Source: Luzula sylvatica (taxonomy: Eukaryota; Streptophyta; Magnoliopsida; Poales; Juncaceae). From it: DNA of 64,000 nt. A program made the position numbers and the translations under genes. Each line of letters starts with the position of its first letter. Positions within the stretch are counted from its first letter, which is position 1. The stretch lies in assembly GCA_946800325.1 (NCBI GenBank), contig OX326959.1, positions 6,096,501 to 6,160,500 on the forward strand, written 5' to 3'. This document shows, piece by piece, positions 1 to 11,159 of this stretch. The notes beneath the pieces are model-generated. The model made no database searches. It was not told the origin of the DNA and was given only the letters and a program-made list of their open reading frames with translations.

Positions 1-880
1 CGCATGGACGATTGGCATGCCCCATTTGTATGGAAAATACAAAGTCTTTCAATCTAAAAAATGGCAGGAAACCATCGTGGTTTGATACCCATAGGCAATT
101 CTTACCGTGCGGGCATCGTTTTTGGAGTGAAAAGAGTATTTTTTCGGAAAAATTGTACTTAACACAATCCTCCACCTCGGCGCCGTTCGGGTGAGGAGAT
201 TGAAGTCATGCTGAATGGATACAATGGACTACCCAGGGTTGAACGAAACGGTAACCTAGTTATTCCCAGATATGGGGAAGAACATAACTGGACTAAGAGG
301 AGTATATTTTGGATTTGCCGTACAGGGGGACAAACTAAGTACGTCACAATTTAGATGTAATGCATATAGAACGAACGTTTTCGGTAACATATTCAACACC
401 ATAATGAATTTGAAAAAGACGAAAGATAACGCAAAATGCTAAACTGGATGTAGAGCTATTGTGTAATAGACCAAGTCTACATTTCAATAAGTTGGGGACG
501 GATGGGAAGTGGCGCAAGCTGAAATCGATGTATTGTTTGGGTGCTGCAGAGAGAAAACAAATATTAAGTTAAAAAACTTGAGGTTTCCGGATGGTTATGC
601 GCCTAAATGGAAGCGAGTCGTGAATGTTGAAACGATGAAGGTCAGCGGGCTCAAAAATCATTATTGTCACATTTTTTTGCAAAGATTATCGCATGTGGCA
701 TTTCGTGATTTTCTTCCCGATTTTATTTGGGAGCCTTCGTCGGAACTTAGTATTTTCTTTCGCGATTTATGTGCGAGTGAGTTGGACCCTTCCCATTTGA
801 TAAGTATGGAGGAAAATATCGTGGTGACGCTCTGCAAGTTAGAGAAAAAATTTCCTCCATCTTTTTTCGATTCCACATGC
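1..880 (+). pseudogene. CACTA (En/Spm) TNP2-type transposase, C-terminal part, broken
   Basis: Reading the plus strand across frames gives family signatures of TNP2 transposase in the right order: ACPICMENTKSFNLKNGRK near 12-70, LDVMHIERNVF near 350-390, then an open stretch from 509 with LKNHYCHIFLQRL, ELSIFFRDLCASEL and CKLEKKFPPSFFDS (the DUF4218-like region). Frameshifts and stops between about 150 and 500 break it. Similarity stops near 877, before the expected continuation of the family. It would directly follow the part encoded at 20693-21556, with only a short missing stretch between them. The 5' part of this copy should lie left of the window. Confidence 0.85.
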
Positions 881-1000
881 ATGTATAGATGCATGTGATA
901 ATAGAGGATCACACACAAAGATAGGTTTGGATTGGACACAGAAAATCAGATCAGCGTGAAGATGTGTAAACACTTTATGCAAAATGCATGTATGGATGCA

Positions 1001-1467
1001 TGTGATTAATAATCAGAACTAATTCATTTGAAAAAAAATAAAGATTTGGAAAACCTAGGATTTGCATTTTATTATAATGCTCACCAATCTCTTCATAAAA
1101 GTAATCAATCTTTTTAGTCAATATTCAGAATAGAGAGAAAGAGAGAATCCCTAGCCGTCAACCTAGTTTCTTGAGAAGAAAGCAAGAAGTGGCAGCAAAT
1201 TTTATGAAGGAAGGAAGAATCCGACTAGCATCGGAGTTCTTCACATACAGTCTAAACGAGTTGCGTGTGGACACCGATAGAGAGTGGTGCCGATTCGAGC
1301 ATCCTTAACGTGATCTCTGCAAGCTTCCTTCAACTAGAGTTTGATCTAAATCTGAGATAAAAAGTTTTGAAACTCTTCCTTCGTATCTAATTAGCAATAC
1401 ACAAATTCATTGCTTTAGGGGTTCGGATGAGTTCCGATGTGCAATAAGGTTGTCCGAAAACCTAACA
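1001..1467 (+). mobile_element. Possible solo LTR next to the TNP2 fragment
   Basis: Candidate element starting TGTGATTAATAATC and ending CCTAACA, with imperfect flanks ATGCA (996-1000) and ACGCA (1468-1472). A near repeat of the left flank, TGCATGTATRGATGCATG, occurs at about 877-897 and 984-1003. Only its 3' part (from 1192) is present in the copy B block. The boundaries are uncertain. Confidence 0.3.
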
Positions 1468-1641
1468 ACGCATTTCATTCAACATAAACCGTGTATTTAT
1501 TTAAATCTCAAAAACTATAATGAACACCAACACTCCACCAAATAGAAAAAAAAAAATTAAACACTGCAAAAAAAGAAAAAAAAGAAAAAAAATAACAAAT
1601 TAGCATATCACAAAAAATATAATTAGATGCAAATTCGAAAC

Positions 1642-1672
1642 ACCCGCACAATTGTGCGGGGGCAAATGCTAG
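1642..1672 (+). mobile_element. Helitron 3' end (hairpin plus CTAG)
   Basis: Hairpin CCCGCACAATTGTGCGGG followed by a short spacer and CTAG at 1669-1672, then T: the classical Helitron 3' terminus in plus orientation. The 5' end was not found with confidence. The same end is in the copy B block at about 22016-22046. Confidence 0.55.
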
Positions 1673-1807
1673 TAGAGTCACGAAGAAAAGCAAGTCAGAA
1701 AAATGGCATGTAATTTCAGATACTTGAATATAAAATATTTATTGTTGTTCTAATATTTTTTTAAGAATAAATATATGATGCCTCCACAAACAATCATAAA
1801 ATTTCGT

Positions 1808-1932
1808 GATGCGTCAATCGAGAGAGTTTTATTGGATTGATTAGACTTCTTAATTGAATCAATCCAACTAAACTTGATTTAATTGCTAATCAATCCAAAA
1901 TACTATTATTAACCATTCTCGATTGACGCATC
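1808..1932. mobile_element. 125-bp foldback MITE
   Basis: Ends are inverted repeats: GATGCGTCAATCGAGAG at the left and CTCGATTGACGCATC at the right, with a second inner inverted pair (TTGGATTGATTA / TAATCAATCCAA). Its partner in the copy B block is at 22180-22304. From 1933 to 3064 I see only AT-rich sequence. Confidence 0.6.
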
Positions 1933-3064
1933 TAACACACATTTAGAGACATTGGGGGAGGCCATATATAACGTTTTTTTGAAATGATTAGATACACACC
2001 AAAGTAGAAAATTAGCAAAAACATAAAGTGAACCTACAAAATAAATGAAGCAACCGTTGCTATATTTCTTTAGTGTTGAAAAATAAACAAAACAATAATA
2101 AAAGAAAGAGAATTGAGAGAGAGAATTTTTTTTATTCAAATGGATCATCTACGTAGTACATAGCATGTTCTATATTTATAGGGAATGAAAATCCCTAAAC
2201 AATACATTAATTACATTTAATCATATTAAATAAGAATATCAAAACCTATGTGCATGTGCATGGATATTCATACTCTTATTAATATTAATATTCATAACAT
2301 TTATGAGTTATTTGACTTTACATCCACGTATTTGTATTAAAATTAAGATTTACATTTTAATACACTTATTAATATTAAGATTTACATTTTGGAAATAAAA
2401 ATAGTGTTGCTATGTGTTTATAAGTTTTGGAAGTTATTGTATCTTTTAATAGATAAAATGTTTTGTTTTTATTTCTACTATATATTTTGCCAAATTTAAT
2501 AATAGAGTTGATTGAACATAAACACAAATATCACCTACTTAATATTGATTCTTACAATTATAGTTTTTTTAAAATACATAATAATATCTAAAATTTGATA
2601 ATATAAATATGTATTTGTTTGGACAAATATTCTTGAAGACGCATTGTTTGGACTTCTTAAACTCTAAATAAATGGTTAAGGTTATAATTTGTTAATAAAC
2701 AAATTTTCGTCATGTTTGTTTGATCAGGCGCAAATTTGTGTCTCAAAATTTTCTTATCAAATATTCTCGAAAACAAATTATTTGGACTATCAAAAAGTTC
2801 AAATAAAAATTAGATTATAAGTCCACGTGCATTTGATAATGAGTGGAATTTCTAACCAAGACGAGGGAGAAGAGAAAAGAACCAAATATTTGGTACCATA
2901 ATGATAGGTTTATAAAATTACAATAATCATAAAAATTCGTACTACAAACATTTGATTGAAATACAATAAGAGCCGAAAATATATAAGAAAAATCACACTA
3001 TATCAACCATATAAATAAAAGTGTAATACTCTAATAATCCTTCAAGGTATCAACTAAAGCAAAT

Positions 3065-5815
3065 TCACTTGGAGAGGTACTTTATGACGCCGGGGATGTG
3101 AATTGTGTAAAAATATTTGTCCCAATCTATCGATTTTGGATCGAAATCGAACATTTTTGCTTCGATTTGGTCTTCTTTTGATACTTTTTGCCTCAGTGTT
3201 TGCAAGTTCATGTCATCGAAGCTTAAGCGCAACAACAACAACAACAAAAAAAGAGAAAAAAAAGACAATATAATAAGTATCAATATCTGAACCTTCTAAA
3301 TATTGCCATAGTTAGAGAGGGGGAAGTCAGAGAAAAGCGTACCGGCCTTTAAAGAAACCATAAGGGGCATAGAGATCCACGATATGGAGAGCGAACCGGT
3401 ACATCCTGTTTAATTCACCGTACCGATGCGAAAATAAGCCACACAATAGAATGTTTATCATATGCAATAACTGTACATACAAATATGAAGCCTTTTTTAA
3501 ATTGAGAAACAAGTATAAATCCATTTGCTTCTTAGTTTTTCTTCCTCTTTGCTTTCATTTCTAATTTTCAGTTTCATAGATGAATATATACTAGCTTTTT
3601 CCCCGCGCAATTGCGCGGGAGCCCTCGAGTTTGTCATGATTATTCGCACATCCATGATTTGGTATATTTTTAACCCCCTAATTTTTTTTGGATATTGTAA
3701 AAAATCCTCTATCTTTTTCCCCGCGCAATTTTTTTTACCAAACTTTTATTTTAAAATACTCCTTATGGATGATATTAATTTTTTTTTTTCCAAAATACCC
3801 TCCAAATCTCATATGTAATAATTAAAAATTATTTTTGTTATTTTTTATTAATTTTAAGAAAATTCATAAACACTTCTTAACATGTAGTGATTTAAAAAAA
3901 TTTAAATTATTACATATTTTGTTTATATAATTTTAATATTCCATTCTTTATTCATAAAAAACTAACATTAAATAATAATAAATAAACATCTTGCAAATAT
4001 ATTCATAGAAAATATCTATTTAGACATCTACTTTTTATTTTAGTTTTCCTTTTATGTATTTTTTAATAGTTTTATGATATTTTATTTTTAAATATTTGCA
4101 AGATGTTCTTTTAATAATATTGTTCAACTTATTATAATTTTATTTTAGTTTTTCAAGAAAAATAATACATAAGTCGAATATTTGTAATGAATGAAATATT
4201 AAAATTATATAACATATAACATATAGTAATTTTTTTTAATTATTATATATTACAAAAAGTTTAAGAATTTTTTAAAATTAAAAAAGCATTTTTTTAAAAT
4301 GAATACATATGTAAATTAATTGTTTTTTACAATATCTAAAAATTTAATAAGTCTTTTGAAAATTTTCCAAGTAAAGTGGTGATAGGGAGGCATAATAAGG
4401 TGGTGATGTGGAGGCATGAGATGAGAGGAATTATTAATAATGTAAAAAAGGACCGAAATTTAAATTAAAAAGGACCAAAATGTTAATAAAAAGTACCAAA
4501 CTGTGAACTAAAACTGAAAAGGACCAAGATATAAATAAAAAGAACTATAATGTAAATTCAAAAATGTAAAAAATGACCGACATGTAAATAAAAGAGGATC
4601 AAGATGTAAATGAAGGACCAAAATGTAAGTTTCTAAACTTAAAAGGACAAAAATGTAAATAGAAAGGATCAAAATGTAATTTTTTCAACTAAAAAGAACC
4701 AAAATGTAAATAATTTTTTTTGAAAGAGGCCCCTGGACCAAATTGTAATTTTTCAAAATTGAAAGGACCAAATGTAAATAAAAAGGACCAAATGTAAATA
4801 AAAAAGGACCAAAATGTAAATTAAAAAGGACCAAAATGTAATTTTTCAAATAAAAAGGACTAAAATGTAAATAAAAAAGACCAAAATGTAAAAAATAGTT
4901 TTTGTTACAAAGAGGTCCCTGATGACGTGGAGGGCTAAGAAGAGGAGAATTTCCCTAAAATTATAATTATCTATAATAGGAGGTGAAGAGAAATACTTGT
5001 AAATAACAATTTACTAGTTTATAGAAAAATATTTGAAACAAGGATTTTAAAAGCCCCCTTCAATTTTTTCTAAAAATAAAATAAAATAAACATAAGAATA
5101 AATAAAAGATAGAAAGAGAGACCTCTAAAGGCAATTTGTAGCAGAGAGTCAGGTACACCTTAAAACTCCACATCGAATTGAAGACATTAATTTTTCTAAA
5201 GGGCATGATCTTGCCATCTTTTCCTGTATGAGGATTATTTTTGTAATAACGGTACCCAATCTGTTCAAATGTAGAAAATGGTACGGGATTTCTGAGAGAT
5301 GAACTAATGTGGTAGATAATCTCCACGTCCTCCTCAGAATGCATTACCATTGCAACAATCGTTGCATTCACCACCATGTCTCCTGGTATCTACATTTTCA
5401 AATTGGGTTAATTATTATTAGAAGATATATCATGGAAAGTTATCATTGAAAATTTTATCAAAAAAAATTGAGAATTTTTTTTTCAAATTAATTCGCAATA
5501 AAATGTGAAGTAGTAATAATAATTACCAAATTTCTCTCAAAAAAATAATAATTACCAAATCCATGATTTCCTTAATATCCGCGACATAGCATGAGAGAGT
5601 CCCATCCAAATATCCTAGTATAAAGCTATCTATTGTCCTGGAAATTAATTTCACATGCTAATTTATATAAGGAAAATGTTGTACATACTAATTGGATGTT
5701 CAATAATAAAAAAATAAATTAAGATGTCAAATCATGTATATATGTGTTAATTTTTAAAATATTAAATAATGTCCACGTTATCAAGATTTTTTAGGAAGAA
5801 TACTAAAAAATGTAC

Positions 5816-5876
<61 letters not shown>

Positions 5877-8800
5877 ATTTGGATTAAATTGAATAAAGGT
5901 CCTTACAAATTTGATAATTTACATAAAATGTTTACCGGGTTCCTTCCGTCCAGCCAGGAAAGGGATCTTTTAGCAAACTTGTAATGATTGTAGGCCTTAT
6001 GATTACAAGTGGTATGTCTCCTCTCATCTCACCTAAAATCATTTCTCCCATTGCTTTCGTGAATACATATGTGTTTGGCCACCCGAAATGTCTTGCCCTT
6101 AATTTCATCAAAAAGAAAAAAAATATATACATAACTATCATCCTATACATTACATCTTACATATTTAGAGTCAAAATCATTTAATAAAATTAATTATAAC
6201 CTTTTTATGCCTAGTTCTTTCATGGCGGTTCTCTCGGCCTTTTTAGTATTTGTAAGTGAATTAGATTCGTCTGAATGGACCGATCTCTTTGCTTCTTCGG
6301 CCAATCGAAACTCTGACTCGATATCTAAGTTTGAGCATCCATGTAATGTCGAACCCATTTTAAATGGTTTTTCTTGTATCAGTCCTTCTTGCAGCCCAGC
6401 TACATATGCTGTTTAAATATAATAACATTACTTAAAATTTATATTTTATACCACGAATCATGGCTATTAGATGTTTTTATTTTTTATATTAATGCCGATA
6501 TGACTCATATCCATAACTTCCTTGACATATGATTTTATTGTATTATGCACTCGTCTAACCGGGCTATGAGACTGGCTATATTTTAAATTTTTACATCAAT
6601 GATTTTTTAGCTCAAGTGATTGAGTGCATGACATTATAAGTTAGGTTTTAATCGTCTCCGACACGGAGGAGGGATAAAAATAGTCTTCAATCGAAGTAAA
6701 TTTATATTTACATGGATAATTTAGTATAATTATTTTTTGTATATACATACCAGTGGAAACATGAAGAAGCATCTTCAAATGAACACATTTTTTTGCAAAC
6801 TGTAGTATATGCTTAGCTCCCAAAGTATTCACATTTAGTGAAACATCATATCTACAATGAAGAAATCATAAATTAATGTATGTTAATTGGGGATGATGTT
6901 CTTTGTCGTCTATGGTAAATATTTGTACATAAAATTAATTGTTAATTAATTAACCTTTCGTAGAAGTTGGTCGTTGCAGCACTATTGACAATAATGTCAA
7001 CTTCATTGTACAAGTTTTCATTTTTAGAGCACTCAATTCCCAAATTTTCAAAAATGACATCTCCGGCAATCGGGTAAATCTTTTCTTCCATGAAATTGTG
7101 AAAATTCGCTCCCTGTTTCTCTTGCAAAATCTTGAAAATTTCTTTATTTATCACCTAAAATGAGTTGCAAACTTTTAATTTACTTACAGAGACCTTAATT
7201 AGCTCTAATGTATATAATATTAATTTCTCTCTATTTTCTCAACAACAACAAATATTGAAGAAATGAGACCAGCGATAAAGGAAAAAAATCAATAAATCTT
7301 GCATGTGTAGCCCACCTAGCTGTTACTTGTACACTTTGTTTCACATGGTTTGTAGAATGTGGCATTAAATTTAATGTGATCAACACAAATATCCTCAAAT
7401 ATCTACTCAATACTAGGAATAACTAGTGAGGATCTCGCTCCGCTTCGACCGACTTAAATTTAATTTGAAATTAAAATTATTTGGATTGAATTAGATAATT
7501 ATATATATATTTTAAAGTGGACAATGATTAAAAATTAGACAATATAATTTTTGTAAGAATGTACATCACATTTCGAGAGTTAGAATCGCATATATAAAAT
7601 TGATTGCAAGGGCAAAAAAAATTCTTAATCAATATTCATTAATTGTTAATGAAATATTTTTTTGTTAATCACTTGAATAATTAACCGTTAATCCTAGATA
7701 TAAAGGATGTGATGGGAAAATGAGGGGCAGATATAGTTTCCCTTGCATTAATAATCTGATACAAATTTTCAAGGTTATAATCATTACTTTTCAATAGTTA
7801 ATGTTCTTTAATTTTTTTTGCTTATTTGGATATAGTTTCCCTAGTTGGATACAGCCATACTGGCACACAAAAAGTTCATTAACCGTGCCCTATTTTATTG
7901 GAAAATGTTGAACCTCCCACTCTTCTGTCCCCCAGAGGAGTTGATGTGCTGGCACTTCGGGATGTTAATCCATAACACCATTTTTTTTTGGGTGTTAATC
8001 CATAACACCGTTGACTTTGGGGATGTTAATCCATAACACCGTGGCAGCTTCTGATTGGTTGGATCTTTTACACAACTTTAATGCAACCAATCAGAAGCTG
8101 TCACGTGGCATTCGTGGTTAATTCGCTGTTTGTATTATTACTCCCGCTGACTTTTCGGGTGTTAATCTATAAAACCATTGACTTTGGGGGATGTTAATCC
8201 ATAAAACAATTTTGGGGTGTTAGTCCATAACACCAATTGTTTTCCCCCTCCTATAAGGCAAATCGGACTTTTGGGCTTAACAGACTTTTCGGGTGTTAAT
8301 CCATAATACCATTGACTTTGGGGGATGTTAATCCATAAAACAATTTTGGGGTGTTAATCCATAACATCAATTATTTTCCCCCTCCTATAAGGCAAATCGG
8401 ACTTTGGGCTTAACAGACTTTTCGGGTGTTAATCCATAATACCATTGACTTTGGGGGATGTTAATCCATAAAACAATTTTGGGGTGTTAATCCATAACAG
8501 CTTCTGATTGGTTGCATTAAAGTTGTGTAAAAGATCCAACCAATCAGAAGCTGCCACGGTGTTATGGATTAACACCTCCAAAGTCAACGGTGTTATGGAT
8601 TAACACCTCAAAAAAATTGGTGTTATGGATTAACGCCCCGAAGTGCCAGCACATCAAGCCCTCTGGGGGACAAAAGAGGGGTATGTACATCATCACTCTT
8701 ATAGATTTCATAAGTACTGTACTGTACATCACATCTTCCCAAAATGGATAATTCGTATGAAAAGTATACCTTCTATTTATTGAAACTTACAAACTTAATA

Positions 8801-9377
8801 TTTGCACTTTCTTCTAGTTATTATGTGTTGGTGTCTATAATCTATATACATACACATATTGTTTCTACATATTTACTACTTGATAGCTAATCCGTCCAAT
8901 ACATGGATAAGGAAATTACAAACCATAATTAAGTAATGACAGTAAATATTAGGGATACGGTAAGTACCTCAGATTCTACGCGCTGTTTTGCGGCCTCATT
9001 GTTCTCGGCTCTGACAAGAAGAATGATCTTCTTCACTTGTGGCTCAACTCTTAATATTTTCTCCATCAAAACTGACAAAATATATATCAGCAACCAAGAG
9101 ATTCAAAAAATGCAAAAATTATAATGACATGCATAATTCTGTACTTGACAAATATTTAATTCATTCTATTCCCGTGACAATTTGGGTCAATAATTCATTT
9201 TTTTTATTTTAGTACAAATAGTAGTATGCATTTGCCTACTTCTCCTTCAATGTATAGTAAATATATACATTATTTATCTAAAAACGTACTCTTTCCGAGG
9301 AAACCAGTAGATCCAGTGATGAGAATGGTCTTTCCTTTGAAGTATCCTGCTATTTTACTCAGTCCTTCCATTTCCAT
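3065..9377 (-). CDS. Fatty acyl-CoA reductase, copy A (10 exons, 498 aa)
   Basis: Alcohol-forming fatty acyl-CoA reductase, expected to reduce acyl-CoA with NADPH to a primary fatty alcohol at the ER for wax or suberin. Exons in gene order: 9290-9377, 8968-9071, 6955-7154, 6751-6851, 6201-6408, 5936-6097, 5556-5637, 5123-5389, 3343-3470, 3065-3221. All introns are GT..AG and the 1,497-nt frame is open. Visible motifs: TGSTGFLGK (residues 21-29, dinucleotide binding), [11 protein letters not shown] (about 123-133), [24 protein letters not shown] with active-site Y244/K248, and a C-terminal FAR domain (about 405-498). Length is usual for the CER4-like family. The start is the first ATG of a MEMEG peptide shared by all three copies; no transit peptide. 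Exons 3-10 are almost identical to copy B, but exons 1-2 and the promoter are of copy C type. Intron 8 holds a Helitron, intron 2 a foldback element. Family assignment is very sure; substrate chain length cannot be read. Confidence 0.93.
3591..4981 (-). mobile_element. Non-autonomous Helitron in FAR-A intron 8
   Basis: The plus strand starts A|CTAG at 3591, followed by the palindrome CCCCGCGCAATTGCGCGGG (3' end of a minus-oriented Helitron). It ends near 4981 (TATAATAGGA). Aligning intron 8 with copy C gives the empty site between GAATATATA and GTGAAGAG, which sets the boundaries to within a few bases. The interior has no coding capacity and holds a long run of GGACCAAAATGTAAATAAA-type repeats (about 4440-4910). 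It is shared with copy B and absent from copy C. Confidence 0.75.
4440..4910. repeat. GGACCAAAATGTAAA repeat tract
   Basis: Roughly twenty degenerate copies of an 18-22-bp unit (AAAAGGACCAAAATGTAAAT) inside the intron 8 Helitron. A copy lies at about 24675-25130 in FAR-B, and a related tract occurs in the element at 40765-41750. Confidence 0.7.
5821..5873. repeat. (TA)n microsatellite in FAR-A intron 6
   Basis: About 26 TA units. The paralogous tract in FAR-B (26055-26069) has only about 7, so it has changed length since the duplication. Confidence 0.9.
7423..7617 (-). mobile_element. Truncated Helitron-like element in FAR-A intron 2
   Basis: First 195 bp of the element that is longer in FAR-B intron 2 (from 27618). 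It starts A|CTAG with GATCTCGCTCCGCTTCGACC, and stops at the duplication breakpoint. Confidence 0.45.
7917..8682. mobile_element. Foldback element with ~60-bp inverted ends in FAR-A intron 2
   Basis: Left end (CTGTCCCCCAGAGGAGTTGA, TGTGCTGGCACTTCGG) and right end (TGCCAGCACATCAAGCCCTC, TGGGGGACAAAAGAGGGG) are inverted copies. A second inner inverted pair, CAGCTTCTGATTGGTTG.. at about 8045 and 8500, contains ATCCAACCAATCAGAAGCTG. Between them are tandem 133-134-bp units starting at 8149, 8283 and 8416 (the last partial), and the phrase GTTAATCCATAACACC recurs throughout. No coding capacity; a clear target duplication was not found. The class could be MULE-like. Confidence 0.65.
8149..8499. repeat. 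Tandem repeat, 133-134-bp unit
   Basis: Two full units and one partial, each starting GACTTTTCGGGTGTTAAT. It lies between the inner inverted repeats of the foldback element. Confidence 0.8.
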
Positions 9378-9443
9378 CTTTGTTTTGTTTGTGTGTGTTT
9401 GTGTGTGTGTGTGTGTGTTGTGATTTAGGAAAGGAGTTAATTA

Positions 9444-9453
9444 ATTATATAGG
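9444..9453 (-). promoter_or_regulatory. TATA box of FAR copy A
   Basis: On the minus strand the sequence reads CCCCTATATAATTAA about 70 bp upstream of the ATG at 9377. The same ACTCCCCTATATAAT context precedes copy C, and a weaker version precedes copy B, which supports it as the core promoter. A (GT)n tract (9390-9418) lies between it and the ATG, in the likely 5' leader. Confidence 0.6.
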
Positions 9454-9972
9454 GGAGTATTCCTATCCTACCCGGCTATGTAGAGGGCTGGTCCCTTCAA
9501 TATGATTGCACCGGTGCTATTTCCGTACAAAGTTGTTGCCCTCCCAACCATAAGATTATTTATTGGATCAATTTATTAATTGAAGAAATTCAATACTTCA
9601 TATCTGTTGTATAATTTCCTTATAATTTTTTACTGTCAATAATTTTCATGCATATACTCTTTCTTTGACACATGTACATGTTCTAAATTCTATTGGTGAC
9701 ATGTCACGCAACACCAATATAAAACTTGAAATACAAAAACAAAACGGATAAAAAAAATTTAGAATACAAAAGCTATACCAAACGTATGGTCAGAAGTAAC
9801 ATCATTCTAATAATTTCTTATACAGATATGGTTTATACACATCATCAATTAACATAACTAGTACGTAGCATAGTATGATTAAAACGAATCATCTGAAAAA
9901 ATTAATAAATATCATGTTTTTTAGATTTTTCTTTTTTATTATAATCGTGGTATGTGATGAATCATTATATTA

Positions 9973-10002
9973 CTAGTAAAATAGCCCGCGCTTCGCTGCG
10001 GG
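9973..10002 (-). mobile_element. Helitron 3' end upstream of FAR-A
   Basis: A|CTAG at 9973 followed by CCCGCGCTTCGCTGCGGG (9985-10002), i.e. hairpin plus CTAG in minus orientation. The body extends rightwards; its 5' end was not identified. The same hairpin type occurs at 63925-63954. Confidence 0.6.
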
Positions 10003-11100
10003 TTTTCTGATTTAGTTATTGATGCAAATTCATTTAATTTTTTCTGTCTATGATTTGCTAATATTTTCTTGATAATCAAAATAATGAATACAGATTTAGT
10101 TTTTTTTTATAAAAGAAATTTACGATTATTGTATAGCCTAAATATAATGTAACAGAGGTTTTTCTTTATTATTTGTAAAGATATTAATCAAAACAATTAA
10201 CATGACTATCATTAATTATCAACAAAACAAAATACTACACTAAAATACAATATACCAAATTGCAAGTCTCAATTCCGGACCTTTTTATTTTTCAACGTGT
10301 GCAAATTGCACATTCTCACTAGGAGCCAAGTTAGTCCGGCACACATGCAAATATTTCGTGGTAAACCAAGTTACATTCGGAGCTTCAATCACGGGATAAC
10401 TAAGGAACTTCATTTTTCCAAAATACGATAACTTGGAGTGAATATATGAATTAATAATGGTAGACCCAAAGGGTTACATTAAAAGAGGCAGAACAACATT
10501 TGTTGGAGACCTCGTTTAAATATAGAAATTAACAATGATCACTTGGAGTGTATGTCTACTTGTTAGATTCATACTTAAAAATAAAAATGAAAATTAATGA
10601 AGTAATTTTGTCAGTATATTTATAGATACGTAGGAAGATTAAAAAAAAAGAGCCCATATATGGAACCCCCCAGATCCATCACACCATCAACGATGTGGGG
10701 GGGTCAATTCTCATTTCCCAAATTTGCACCAAAAATTATATTAATCGTTAATTAAAATTGTTAATTTTGATGCAATTGCATTAACCGGTAATCAACTTTG
10801 AATTAACTATTAATTGAAATTTGAATTAACAAACAATCGAAAATGTTAGATGCAAATTGGAGAGATTTATTGGTGCAAACATGGGTTTTTGTACGGATCG
10901 TGGATGGTTGAGTGAGTTTGAGAGGTATGGAACAATTGCCCAAAAAAAAACATGATTGACATGTGAATCAAACCCATACCGAAGTTGACAAGAGTACAAA
11001 GTATTGAATTTAATATCAATAATAATAAACAAAATAAACAAATGCATGAATGTGGGAAGTGATGGGAAGGAGAACATGACATGACTTTATTTTGTTTTGA

Positions 11101-11159
11101 ACAATTAAAGCATGAGCCTTCGGGCCTTTATCAAAAAAAAAAAAAAACAATCAAAGCAT
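11101..11159 (+). mobile_element. 31-bp poly(A) retroposon with 14-bp target duplications
   Basis: ACAATTAAAGCATG (11101-11114) and ACAATCAAAGCATG (11146-11159) flank AGCCTTCGGGCCTTTATC plus an A-run. This is the structure of an extremely 5'-truncated LINE (or SINE) insertion, with one mismatch between the flanks. Confidence 0.65.

Larger units (their letters stand above)
1192..7617. repeat. Segmental duplication block, left copy
   Basis: Matches 21565-27813 almost base for base, starting at GCAGCAAATT and ending at TTGCAAGGGCAAA. It carries the FAR downstream region and exons 10-3. The main differences are a ~140-bp segment (about 4135-4275) absent from the right copy and a (TA)n tract of about 53 bp (5821-5873) against about 15 bp on the right. 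Confidence 0.95.
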
